Of a stretch of 64,000 nt of DNA, positions 1 to 9,112 are shown one piece after another. The DNA lies in NCBI GenBank assembly GCA_949316235.1, contig OX438747.1, positions 36,223,601-36,287,600 on the forward strand, read 5' to 3'. Each line of letters starts with the position of its first letter. The stretch's first letter is position 1. Below the pieces are notes generated by a model. The model had not been told where the DNA came from. It saw only the letters and a program-made list of their open reading frames with translations, and did no database searches. This DNA comes from Oegoconia quadripuncta (lineage: Eukaryota > Arthropoda > Insecta > Lepidoptera > Autostichidae). The position numbers and the translations under genes were made by a program.

Positions 1-2072
1 ACAGATTTTAGAAGGGGGTCCAGCAGGAGGTTCCAGAGTATTGGCCCCCCAATGGAACCTTGGACACACCCTTTGCTCGTCTCCTTATCGAACTGCTCTC
101 CGGCGTATCTGACTGAGACCTTTCGTTCTTGGAGATAGCTATCCAGGACCCGCCTCAAGTTGACTGGGCATTTCTCGTCCGCCAGTCGGACTCTTATGGC
201 TGGCCACCAAGCGCTATCGAAGGCTCCCTCTATATCCAACGAGACAAGTGCTACAATTCTCTTTTTGTCCAGCTTGTGATTGATGTGCTTCATGAGATTA
301 TAGAGGGAGTCTTCGGTGCTTCGCTGTGGCATGAATCCGTACTGGCTCGTGCTCATCTTTGGCAACAGATGGTGTTTGAGGCGGGCCACTAGCATCTTTT
401 CATAAATTTTTCCGAGTATCGGCAGCAGTCCAATTGGTCTAAAAGATTTCGGGTTTGCATAACTATCTTTTCCCGGTTTTCTCAATATAATGACTGCTGC
501 CTGCTTCCATGGTCTAGGGAAGTGGTGGTACTCCAGGCACTTGTTCAGCAAGGCGAGGAACAGTTCGGGGTTATTGTTCACGACATGGCTACAAATGTCG
601 GCTGTGAAGCCGTCTATTCCCGGAGCTTTCTTCGGATTGAAGGACTGGGATGCGCGCATGAGTTCTGCCATTGTGAACGGCGGGTCACATTGCTCAGCAT
701 GTTCCTTGTCATTCACGACTTCGGCTTTGGCTCTGATGGATCGGTGGTAGGTGTTGTCGCTATCTTTGAGGTCTTCAGGGTAAAAAGTCTGTGCCAATAG
801 TTTTACTGAACCTTTTGCATCCAACACTTTCCCATCCTTCTCCAGTGGTACATCCTCTTCCCTTCGTTTCGTCCTTCCGATCACTCTATAAATCCCTTCC
901 CAAACCCCCTCCCTGTCCTGTTTCCCACAGAACTCTTTCCAGCTCTCCGTTTGAGCTCTGACTGCCTCCGTTTCATATTTCTCTTTTTGTTTCAGGTACT
1001 CTTCGACTACCCCGGGTCTGCGGATTGGTGCGGCGCATCGGATTCTACGCTTCTTAGTGGCGACTTCCTTCTTCAGCTCGGCGAGTTTCTCGGACCACCA
1101 CGGCAAGGTAAGTTGATCTTTACATTTTTTAGTTGGTAGAGTTTGCATGCAGGTTTCTTCGATTGCTTTTGTATAATTTTTTATAGCTATTTCAATTTTT
1201 TCTACATTGGTAATTTCTTCAATTTTTGTTTTTGTAATTTTAGATTCTGTTGTTAGCTGGCCTAGCTTCTCATGAAATCTAGGCCAGTTAGCTTTTTTAG
1301 TATTATATTTCCTAGTGGTTCGTTCTACTTGGAAACCTTTAGATTTTTGCAGGAGAATTTTGAAGACAATGCCGTTGTGGTCCGAGCCCGTGAGACCCTC
1401 ATCAACTCTCCAGTCATCCACCAAGTTCAGCAAGTCCGTGGAGCAGGCTGTTATGTCCACATAACTGCTGTATCGCACTCCGCCCCGAATGGTGTCGAAG
1501 GTAGGGATTTTGCCATTGTTGAGTATGTCCAGTCCCAGCTCTCCAAGGGTCCCCATCAACTCCTCACCTCTGTGATCCACTATCGGGCTGCCCCACCAAG
1601 TGCTTTTTGCGTTGGCGTCCCCTCCAATTATTAGCGCTTTCGGACGTAGCTCAAGCTCTATCGCCTTCAGGGATTCAAGGTAACTGTCCATGGGCTTGTC
1701 TGGCTCAAAATAGAAAGACACAAGCGTGATCTCCCAGGCACTGGTTTGGATTCCCACCACGACGATGTTATTTGTGGTGAGTTTCGGGTACTGTATTACG
1801 ACTAGATCGTGATTGAAGACGGCTATTGCCGCTTTTACAGTCCCATCTCCTATGCCAGTGTTCTGGAAGACCCTTACGCCCTTGTGATTACCCATAACTT
1901 TGTTCCCGCCCACGTATGGCTCCTGAAGGAGTGCTGCAGCTATTTTCCGCTTTTGAGCCTCGACAATTAACTCAGTAGTGGCCAATTTTTTCCTCTGGAG
2001 GTTTGCCTGCAGGAACCCATAGTGGGTTTTTTCCACAGGGACGCCCTTAGCAATAGGCAACCGTCGAGCGAG
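1..2072 (-). CDS. ORF2 endonuclease-reverse transcriptase, partial (R1L)
   Basis: Open on the minus strand from 2,072 to the window edge with no stop that I could find, about 690 codons. An AP-type endonuclease comes first, with the motifs FLQANLQ, LLQEPYVG, IGGDANAKS and GSDHNG. The RT follows, with KPGKD, FRPIGLL, QYGFMPQR, SLDIEGAFD (about 210-235) and KGCVQGSIGG. The window ends before the expected xADD box. The frame overlaps the end of ORF1 by 26 bases in the +1 frame, and the first in-frame ATG (1,895) lies inside the endonuclease. Translation must therefore start at a non-AUG codon, by reinitiation or by frameshifting, or this copy has lost its start. The product would nick target DNA and prime cDNA synthesis. 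Confidence 0.85.
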
Positions 2073-3555
2073 CTATGTCGTCCCATTTTCTCCGCACTGG
2101 ACAGTCGCGGCTAAAAGCATTGTGGGCGGCATTTGGCAGCTTTGCACGGTTGCAGTTTACGCACTCTGGAACGTCACCTGTTACCTTGTTTGGGCACTCC
2201 TGTATTAAATGCAGACCGCCGCAGTGACTACAAATGTCAGCCGGTTCTTTGCAGAACCTTCTGCCATGTCCGTAGCCCAGGCAGCGGGTACATTGCACCA
2301 GGGGGGACTGGTCTTCCACGGTCACTCGCTGGAGGTCTATGCGCAGTTTTGTGGCCTCTATTGAGCGCCTCCAGATAGTGGGTGAGACGCTCATTACGAT
2401 ATGCCCGTTGTGTGGATTTCTTGCCCTGCGGCGATATTTAATTTCAGCTCTATTTTCACTGTCGGGGAGGCCTTTGAACAGCTCCTTGTTCTGGTTTCTG
2501 AGGGCCGCCAGAACGTCCTCATCGCTGTGGATGGTAAGGACGTCCCTCAGAATCAAGAGTGGGTCCTTGTTCTTGACATCCTCGACAGTGAGATGTTGTC
2601 CTGCTGTTTCAATTCGCTGTCTTACTTTCTTTCTTTCTTCTTCCGTGCTGCATCCCACAATGATTTTCCGGTCCTTGCCTTTCCTCACTCTCTCGACAGT
2701 AACCCAACCATCTCTAGCATCTACCGCCTTCCTAATCCTCTCAAGTACCTCATCGGCGGTCTCCTCCTCCTTTGTGGATGTAACCACTACCGAGTGGAGC
2801 GCTGGCGGTCGGGCATCCCTTTTGGTGGGTTGGTTGGCCGCGATGCTCGCGTACGATACCTTCCGCACTACGTCTGTCTGAAGTTCGAGGACCTCCTTCA
2901 GTTCTTCGAGCTTCCTACTATTCTCTTGTAGAATCTTATTTTGTTCCTCGAACTTCTCCTCTATCACCTTTCTAAGACGTTCATCTTGTTTGGGTGAGGG
3001 GGGTGGGACTTCCACCCTTACGCCGCTTTGGTCTTTTCTACCTGCCATTTCCGCCTCCTGGACAAGTTGGTAGAGCCTGTCTATTGCCTGGATCACCTCA
3101 CTCTTGATCTCCGTCTTGAGATTTCTCGAGTTATTGAGATGGGTCTTGGCCTTGTGGAGACAGGCTCTAGCCTCCCTTATCCTGTCAGGTTGTTTAGCCC
3201 TCTGGCTAGATTTTATGGGGCTGGTTGCAGTCCCTTCGGGCTCTACCGATGTACTCCTCGCGGTAGCTGTACTATTTTGGCTCAGGGACGGCCCTGGCTT
3301 CGGCTTCGGCCTTGAAAGAACTCCCGCGGACTCGACGCTGCACATCTCCCATTCTCCAATGCTCCTCCTCACTCTTGTCGTACCGGAGGGGCCTGCCCTC
3401 TCCATGTCGCTGGCAGTGGGGGAGGAGTTTGAGGTGGAGGTGCTCGCCTGTTGGTCGGAGCCGGTGCGGGTTGTCCTTTTGACGGGTGTGCGGTAGCCTA
3501 TCATGTTCCGATCTGTGTTGGAGGTTGCGTCAGTGGGTGTAGAGAGCCCAGTCAT
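2047..3555 (-). CDS. ORF1 Gag-like zinc-knuckle protein (R1L)
   Basis: Intact 502-residue frame from an ATG at 3,555 to a TAA at 2,047. The N-terminal third is rich in Ser, Thr and Pro. A charged, probably coiled-coil stretch follows at about residues 190-245 (many Glu/Lys with spaced Leu). Three zinc knuckles lie near the C terminus at about residues 420-490: CX2CX4HX4C, CX2CX3HX4C and a third starting CVNC. This is the standard layout of R1/TRAS-group ORF1 proteins, which bind element RNA and form RNPs. The tail overlaps the open ORF2 frame. Confidence 0.85.
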   Translation of the reverse strand: MTGLSTPTDATSNTDRNMIGYRTPVKRTTRTGSDQQASTSTSNSSPTASDMERAGPSGTTRVRRSIGEWEMCSVESAGVLSRPKPKPGPSLSQNSTATARSTSVEPEGTATSPIKSSQRAKQPDRIREARACLHKAKTHLNNSRNLKTEIKSEVIQAIDRLYQLVQEAEMAGRKDQSGVRVEVPPPSPKQDERLRKVIEEKFEEQNKILQENSRKLEELKEVLELQTDVVRKVSYASIAANQPTKRDARPPALHSVVVTSTKEEETADEVLERIRKAVDARDGWVTVERVRKGKDRKIIVGCSTEEERKKVRQRIETAGQHLTVEDVKNKDPLLILRDVLTIHSDEDVLAALRNQNKELFKGLPDSENRAEIKYRRRARNPHNGHIVMSVSPTIWRRSIEATKLRIDLQRVTVEDQSPLVQCTRCLGYGHGRRFCKEPADICSHCGGLHLIQECPNKVTGDVPECVNCNRAKLPNAAHNAFSRDCPVRRKWDDIARSTVAYC

Positions 3556-3599
3556 AAAATTTTTCCCAAAAAGTGGGGACTCGGTATACGTAATATAAT

Positions 3600-3835
3600 A
3601 TTTTGTAAAGTTGTAAATATAGTCAAATGCTCAAGTAAAGAAAACACAGTAAATAATATTAAAATGAGTCAAAATTCTTATTTAGTCATTTAAAACTACG
3701 TTGCTACTACTACACAGTGTCAGATAAAAAATTTTACAAAAATTTTCTTTTTCAAAATTTTTCAAAAAATTTTTCAAAAAATTTTCAAAAATACTTTGTC
3801 AAGATTAGCGGGTCCACTTATAGAGCGCTTTCAGC
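3600..3835. other. AT-rich non-coding flank
   Basis: Strongly AT-rich spacer with short runs such as AAAATTTTT repeated between about 3,730 and 3,795. I see no gene. It may include the 5' end of the R1L element or its insertion flank. Confidence 0.5.
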
Positions 3836-4800
3836 CCTTTCCAACAGTCCAAACCAGAGCCCTCTGCGCCTCCCGGTTGCTGAGCTATGATGATTTGAAG
3901 TTTTCCAAGATGGCCGACCTTATGTCAAAATCCTGGAAGAACTTGGTATATCTCAGCTTCTAGACGTCGCAGAAGGATATGGCTTTCGGTTTCGGGCTCG
4001 TCTCGACCTCCTCAATGAGGTGGCTCAGGAAATGACTCTACAAAATGTAGAGTCTCAAATATGAATTTACGATGCGGGAGTCGAAAGCCCCCAGCCCACC
4101 AACTATGCCAGTCAAAATCCCGGCTCTCCACGCCTCCTGGTCTCGGAGCTATCAACGGTTAAAGATTTTCAAAATGGCGGACGAACTGTCAAATTCAATG
4201 TTCAATCGTTGATATCTCCGGTGTCCGACGTCGTAGAGACCCAGGACTTGGAGTGCTGCGATGCTCGTGACCTCCCCCCTTCGCTCGTTACAAAAATAGA
4301 GCCGAAAATTTTGACAGCTCGGATTCAACAATTTTGGGTCCGGTGCGATACTACACAAGTTTCTAAGCCTACTAGTCCAAACCGCAGCTTTCTAGCTCGC
4401 TGGAGTACCGCGCCAGACCAAAAACAAAATTAACAAGATGGCCGTCGAACTGTCAAAACCCGGGCGTGAACCGCTATATCTCCGGAACGGTTAGTCCGAT
4501 TGCTCTGAAAATCGATATCTGAGCTGGCCTTGATGTCCTCTATCCGATAAGATCGAAAAAACAATGTCCAATTTTTTCACAAAAAAGTCCAACTTTTTTG
4601 GTCCAACTCGGTTCCCCTAGTCACGCTGATGGTAATAGTGAAAATCCCGACTCTGTACGACAAACGGTTTGCCCGCTAGCCGTGTTTAAAATTTTCAAGA
4701 TGGCGGACAAAATGGCCGCCAAAATGCTATCTCAGGCTGTGGGTGAGCTAGGGGGTCCAACTTTGGACTCAAATAGTGGGAGACGGCTCCAGTAACACAT
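3836..4800 (+). repeat. Diverged tandem repeat, unit ~265 bp, about four units
   Basis: The motif AAGATGGC or AAAATGGC with variants recurs near 3,907, 4,171, 4,435 and 4,697, a spacing of about 262-266 bases. Neighbouring phrases recur in the same order: CAGTC(C)AAA..., then the AAGATGGCSGAC-like block, then TGTCAAAA and a TATATCTC block. Units are strongly diverged, so this is an old satellite-like subtelomeric repeat. Short reading frames across it are not conserved between units. Confidence 0.6.
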
Positions 4801-5690
4801 GGGATTTGGACAAATTGGGATATTTCTATTTATTTAGTATTTATTTGGGAAAAACCTTAAAAATGCTGTAATAATTTTATTTATTTATGAAAAATTTTGG
4901 AAAATTAGGGAAAATGTATATAAAATTGACCTTTATCAACTGACTATTTACAATTTTAGAAAACTTTACTTTTGAGCAGTTTAGGAAAAGTAGGTATTTA
5001 CTAATATGTAAATACGCGCGGATTTTAATGAGGTAAAAATCTAATTTTTTCACTAATGGATAGTCTATAAGGATGCACATTAAACTCTAACTAAAAAACC
5101 ATGTGTCACTCGATCCGTTTCGTCACTAAACTAATTGCAAACTTAACTAAACTTTAAATTTATACTAATACTTAAATAAAAACTTAACTATGTGTCCCAC
5201 GTCGATAATCTTTTCGGGTCTTGTCTTGGGGCTGCTGTAGGCTCCTGATGGCGTTTTCGCTGTCTTCCTAGCTGTTCTCCTTCCAAAAAAGGCACCACGT
5301 GCGTTTTGAAGAAAAATGTCCAGGACTCGTAGGGGCGCGGCGCTAAAAATCTGGACTTGATGTCAAAAGATGGTCCTCCTCGAGGCCCAAAAAGTAGCAG
5401 TCGAAAATTGGTGGGGCATCGCTTTAGTTTAGGCGACGCACGCGTTTTTGTTCACAAGTTTTTCCACTTTTTCGCTTCCTAACCTCAAAAAATCCTGTTT
5501 TCACTTAATAACTTTTGAGGGCACTTCGCGATTTACACTGCACTGCAATCCAAGGGTGGGGCACAAAATTCCACACACTTTGATATATTGCACGACACGA
5601 TACGACGAAAATAACCCTTTTTTGGGAATTTTTAACTGCGGAGCGACTTGGAAAGTGATGCGTTCTCCTCGAGGGGTGAAGCGGGACTTG
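4801..5690. other. Subtelomeric AT-rich spacer, no gene seen
   Basis: AT-rich to about 5,200, then mixed composition up to the first telomere repeat at 5,691. Only short uncharacterised frames occur, and none shows a recognisable motif. This is the boundary between chromosomal DNA and the telomeric array. Confidence 0.6.
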
Positions 5691-5729
5691 GGTTAGGTTA
5701 GGTTAGGTTAGGTTAGGTTAGGTTAGGTT
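5691..5729 (+). repeat. Telomere repeat (TTAGG)n
   Basis: About eight units of TTAGG, 39 bp. It is the innermost telomere repeat in the window and the 5' flank of GAG-A1. Confidence 0.97.
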
Positions 5730-5888
5730 GGGGTGCGACGTCAGACAACCTCCTCGTGTGCTCGGTGGTTACTTGTCCTCCTGGATACGTCTGGGAGGAA
5801 CGGTAGCTGCTGGGCCGGTGCACCCTGGGCATCGGCCAATAACTTCCCACTTTAAGGGTTCTTATTGGCCGATGGCGAATAGTCTGAC
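5730..5888 (+). ncRNA. HDV-like self-cleaving ribozyme, GAG-A1
   Basis: P1 pairs GGGGTGC (5,730-5,736) with GCACCCT (5,820-5,826), with a terminal G-U wobble. P2 pairs GTCAGAC (5,740-5,746) with GTCTGAC (5,882-5,888). P3 pairs ACC (5,748-5,750) with GGT (5,817-5,819). L3 begins TCCTCG (5,751). GGG follows P1 and could form P1.1. P4 is a perfect 13-bp stem, CATCGGCCAATAA (5,830-5,842) with TTATTGGCCGATG (5,862-5,874). Joining segment CGAA contains the predicted catalytic C at 5,876. Predicted cleavage is just before 5,730, at the telomere repeat/element boundary. L3 holds an extra hairpin (5,767-5,808). Confidence 0.85.
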
Positions 5889-6409
5889 AAGGGGGGTGCC
5901 CCTCCCAGTGTCCCTCTGATTTCAGAGGGCACAGCGGGATGGGGCAGGGGGTGGGTCCCTATGTGGGACAGGGGCGGGTCGGCTCCCGCCAATTTGGTGG
6001 GATGTCCGGCAGGCGCTATGTGCGCCGCCGTCGGAGGAGGGGCTTCGCCACCCGCTCGCGTTCCGTAACCGGCGATCACACCTCAACGACCCCGCTGGTG
6101 GCTCCAGTGGGAGATGTCGTGTGTTTCGCTGGCCGGAGGGCTTGCCTTAATTGGCCGGCCCGCGGGAAGGAAAACCCTATAAAACCAGCCCAAGTTTCGG
6201 CGCTGGGGCACGCGGCGCCGAATGCCCTCGTCGTCCTACTTTCTTTCGAAAGTGGGATGACGAGGGAGGGTGGAGGGCATACTCCACCCACTAGCGGCCA
6301 CCCTGGGGTACCGCCCGCCCCCCCAGGCGTAATAGGGTTACCCGGGTGCAGAGGGCACCGCCCGGGTGGACCACGTATTTCCCTCCTGCTCGTGGGAACA
6401 CTAATCCAG

Positions 6410-8821
6410 ATGTTCAGATCCCCCCCCCAAAAAACAAGATCAGATAAGACCTACAGTTCTAAAGGCCGAACACCGCCCACCAGGGTGTTCGTAAACAGCA
6501 TGCAGAGGGAGGTCGAGGAGTCGGGTGCGGATGGAGGGTGTAAAGACCTCCTCGGGCCCTCCCATGAGCCGACAGCACCGCAGGGTGTCCAGCCAGTCCA
6601 GGTGCTGTCGGACTCCGATAACTCAGTGTCGTCACCGGCTTTGTTACTGTCGTCACCGGCCCCGGGGATTCCGCCCCGGAGCCGAAGACGACAACAACTC
6701 CTGGTGAAGCCGGCGACCAGTAAAGTGGTACTGGACGTTGACAGGAGTGTTGCGGCAGGGAGTGAGGAGTTCTTCTCTCCGCGGAAGGTCCTACCTAGGG
6801 ATCTCCCGGAGGAGGCACTTCTCACCCCCGAACCAAAAAGCAAGACGGCGCCGGAATTCCCGGTGCAAACCGACCTTGCTAGGAAGAGGTTGAGGGCGTC
6901 CGCTTCGTCGCAGTCGGATGAGTCGTCGAGTGGCGTCGACTCGTCCGACCCAAGACCGATGGCGAGGCCCCGAGTAGAAGGGCCCGCCAAACGGGGCAAA
7001 AAAGGACGCCCTCCCACTACTGGACGCTACGTGGGGCTGTCCAAAGCCAAAGCGGAGTTCCTGGAGCTCAGGCGCCAGGAACTCCAGCTGCAGGCAGAGG
7101 AGGAGGCGGCGGAGATGGTCCGCGAAGTGAGCAGCAGGAGGATGGCTCGTATCGCGGATGCATCTCCGACGACGCTAAGCAGCGGAGCGGGGGAGGATGG
7201 TGGCAGCACTGCCGAGGCCCTGGATAAACAGGTCCAAAGCAGTGTTGAGACTATCCTCCATATTGCTACGAAGTCAGGCAACCTTAAGGGCACTTTTGTG
7301 AAAGCCCTTAAGGTTGCCGCCGCCTCGATCAAGGAGGCTACGGAGGAACTGAGGCAGCGCACTGCCTCAGAGGAGACAGCGAGACTGACCCGGGAAAATG
7401 CTCGCCTAAAAGCCGAGATGGCCGAGCTCCGTAAGGAGCTCGGTGAGCTCCGGGTCAGTCTCGAGCAGACGAGGGTGCAGGTGCAGTTCTCCCCCCCAGG
7501 GAAGGACCAGGACCTCGAGCGCACCATCATGGAGCGAATCGGCACCATGGTGGGGGCTAGGCTCGAGGCCCTGGAGGGGAGACTGCTCCCTGCAAGTAGA
7601 GAGAGGCCGCCGTTAGCGGCGGACAACAGGAGGTCGGCCAGCCCACTTAGGCCGTCTACGTCCGGCGCGGCCACTGTCGCCGCCCCAAGCAGGCGCTCAC
7701 CAACGCCTGCAATAAGCGCTGTGCCCCCCTCTCCGGTACAAACCATCGCGCCGGGGAATAAGGGCACTAAAAAGAGAGGGAAGGGTCCGGCGAAGAAAGG
7801 GTCTGCCGGACCCTCCAAGCAGGCTCCCAAGGAGCCCAGGCCACTGCCACCCGCGCCCGCGTCCATGGACGAGAGCTGGGCGGCGGTGGCGAAAAAGAAG
7901 AAGAAGCCCCGGGCGCAAAGCTCCGGGACTCAGTCTGCGGCTGCTAGACCTCCCGCCCCCCCCTCACAAACACCGAGGGGGAAGAAGAAGAGGAAGGGAG
8001 GTTCTAGGAAGAAGCAAGGGGCCGGGTTGAGGCCCCCGCGGTCGGCGGCAATCGTCCTGACCCTCCAACCGGGGGCTCAGGACAGGGGGGTGACGTACAA
8101 GGCGGTGATGCTCAAAGCTCAGGCCAGCATCCAGCTGGACAGCCTCGGCATCACCGCCTTGAGGTCACGTACCGCGAGGACGGGGGCCCAGATCCTGGAG
8201 CTCCCGGGCGCCACCAGCGGCGCCAAAGCGGACTCCCTCGCCGCGAGGATGAGGGAGGTCCTTGACGAGGCCGATGTGCGAGTAACCAGGCCCATGAAGT
8301 GCGTAGAGTTACGCATTTCGGGCCTGGACGAGTCGGCCTCGTCGGAGGGGGTCGCCGCTGCGGTGGCGAAAGCGGGGGCGTGTGCGGTCGAGGCGGTCAA
8401 AGCTGGCCAAATCGTCCGCACACCCTTCTCGCAGGGGACCTGCTGGGTCCGGTGCCCGGTGGCGGCCGCCAAAACGGTGGCCGCGGGGCGATTGTTGGTG
8501 GGCTGGGTCTCCGCCCAAGTCAAGTTGTTGGAGACCCAGCCGACGAGGTGCTACCGCTGCCATATGTGTGGTCACATAAGGCAGCGGTGCACCTCGACGA
8601 TCGACCGCAGCGGGGAATGCTTCCGCTGCGGTGAAACGGGCCACATGGCCAGGGACTGCTCGGCCGCCCCCCGCTGCTCACTGTGTGTGGCAGCGGGAAA
8701 GCCCGCCGACCACAGGGCAGGGAGCAAGGCATGCACGGGGGCGATAGGCCCCAGACGTGCAGCCCCAAAAGCGACCGGACGGATTCCGGCCGCTGCTGCT
8801 CCTAATCAGGACCGAGGGTGA
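6410..8821 (+). CDS. ORF1 Gag-like protein (GAG-A1)
   Basis: 803 residues. The start is the ATG at 6,410, because the MxxxPPxK N terminus with a C-rich codon run recurs in the other copies; the frame is open further upstream (from 5,939) but that extension is not conserved. Order of parts: Ser/Pro-rich N terminus; RGRPPTTG-type basic motif; leucine-heptad coiled coil at about residues 320-365; Lys/Pro-rich linker; an RRM-like or self-association core; three zinc knuckles at C714 (CX2CX4HX4C), C737 (CX2CX4HX4C) and C756 (CX2CX8HX6C). Family role: RNA binding, RNP assembly and telomere targeting. No ORF2 follows, so RT must come from elsewhere. The frame is intact, which suggests selection. Confidence 0.88.
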   Translation: MFRSPPQKTRSDKTYSSKGRTPPTRVFVNSMQREVEESGADGGCKDLLGPSHEPTAPQGVQPVQVLSDSDNSVSSPALLLSSPAPGIPPRSRRRQQLLVKPATSKVVLDVDRSVAAGSEEFFSPRKVLPRDLPEEALLTPEPKSKTAPEFPVQTDLARKRLRASASSQSDESSSGVDSSDPRPMARPRVEGPAKRGKKGRPPTTGRYVGLSKAKAEFLELRRQELQLQAEEEAAEMVREVSSRRMARIADASPTTLSSGAGEDGGSTAEALDKQVQSSVETILHIATKSGNLKGTFVKALKVAAASIKEATEELRQRTASEETARLTRENARLKAEMAELRKELGELRVSLEQTRVQVQFSPPGKDQDLERTIMERIGTMVGARLEALEGRLLPASRERPPLAADNRRSASPLRPSTSGAATVAAPSRRSPTPAISAVPPSPVQTIAPGNKGTKKRGKGPAKKGSAGPSKQAPKEPRPLPPAPASMDESWAAVAKKKKKPRAQSSGTQSAAARPPAPPSQTPRGKKKRKGGSRKKQGAGLRPPRSAAIVLTLQPGAQDRGVTYKAVMLKAQASIQLDSLGITALRSRTARTGAQILELPGATSGAKADSLAARMREVLDEADVRVTRPMKCVELRISGLDESASSEGVAAAVAKAGACAVEAVKAGQIVRTPFSQGTCWVRCPVAAAKTVAAGRLLVGWVSAQVKLLETQPTRCYRCHMCGHIRQRCTSTIDRSGECFRCGETGHMARDCSAAPRCSLCVAAGKPADHRAGSKACTGAIGPRRAAPKATGRIPAAAAPNQDRG

Positions 8822-8833
8822 TTTCCACCCTTT

Positions 8834-9112
8834 GGGGTCCTGGGGCTGCCGCGAGGACATGGCGCTACACACCCCTGAGGAATGCCCAGTTTGGGCAGGG
8901 GAGCGCCATGACCCCGCGTCGCAGCGGTAGGGGGACGACCTCTCCTCCCGGCCATAGCTTAAGCTGTGGCCGGTGACGAGAGGTCGTAGGAAGTGGTTCT
9001 CTCCTCCTGCGAGATCGCGGTCTCGCAGGGGGAGGCGGCGGAGAGTGAGATCCCTCCTCTCCGCCGCAGCAGTGCTGGGACCCGGAGGAGATGTGTATAT
9101 CTCCTCCCCCTA
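8834..9112 (+). pseudogene. Remnant of SART ORF2 C terminus (GAG-A1)
   Basis: After the ORF1 stop the DNA aligns with the last ~90 codons of SART-A ORF2. It covers the end of the CCHC motif (His-x4-Cys, then PVW and a GER), the AVGDD-like stretch and the distal part. The frame is broken. It shows that GAG-A arose by deleting roughly codons 1-955 of ORF2. The sequence is retained as 3'UTR in all three GAG-A copies (also about 30,303-30,582 and 34,136-34,415), so it may have an RNA role. Confidence 0.75.

Larger units (their letters stand above)
1..3600 (-). mobile_element. R1L: R1-clade (TRAS-like) LINE, 3' part outside window
   Basis: Minus-strand non-LTR retrotransposon with an ORF1 carrying zinc knuckles (2,047-3,555) and an ORF2 with endonuclease and the first half of RT (1-2,072). 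Its 3' end lies left of the window. The 5' end is not sharply defined; I place it near 3,600, where AT-rich DNA begins. No TTAGG repeat touches it in view, so its target site is unknown. The RT resembles that of TRAS-H at 9,530-14,860 more than the SART copies: both have an SLDIEGAFD motif and a KGCVQGSIGGP segment. Confidence 0.8.

Noticed and set aside
4877..5080. Small AT-rich frames in the subtelomeric spacer (4,877-5,080; 5,448-5,696)
   Set aside because: Short, low complexity, no motif, no neighbour context.
5730..5888. Origin of the ribozyme from an integrated delta virus
   Set aside because: The fold is shared by a wide ribozyme family, long known in LINEs; there is no delta-antigen gene or circular genome structure nearby.
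5939..6409. N-terminal extension of GAG-A1 ORF1 (open frame from 5,939)
   Set aside because: The extension is not open in the sibling copies at the same place, and the MxxxPP start at 6,410 is conserved.
7027..7866. Long minus-strand frames opposite ORF1 and ORF2, such as 7,027-7,866, 28,089-29,360 and 32,375-33,403
   Set aside because: They are shadows in high-GC coding DNA, with Ser/Arg/Pro-rich composition and no domain.
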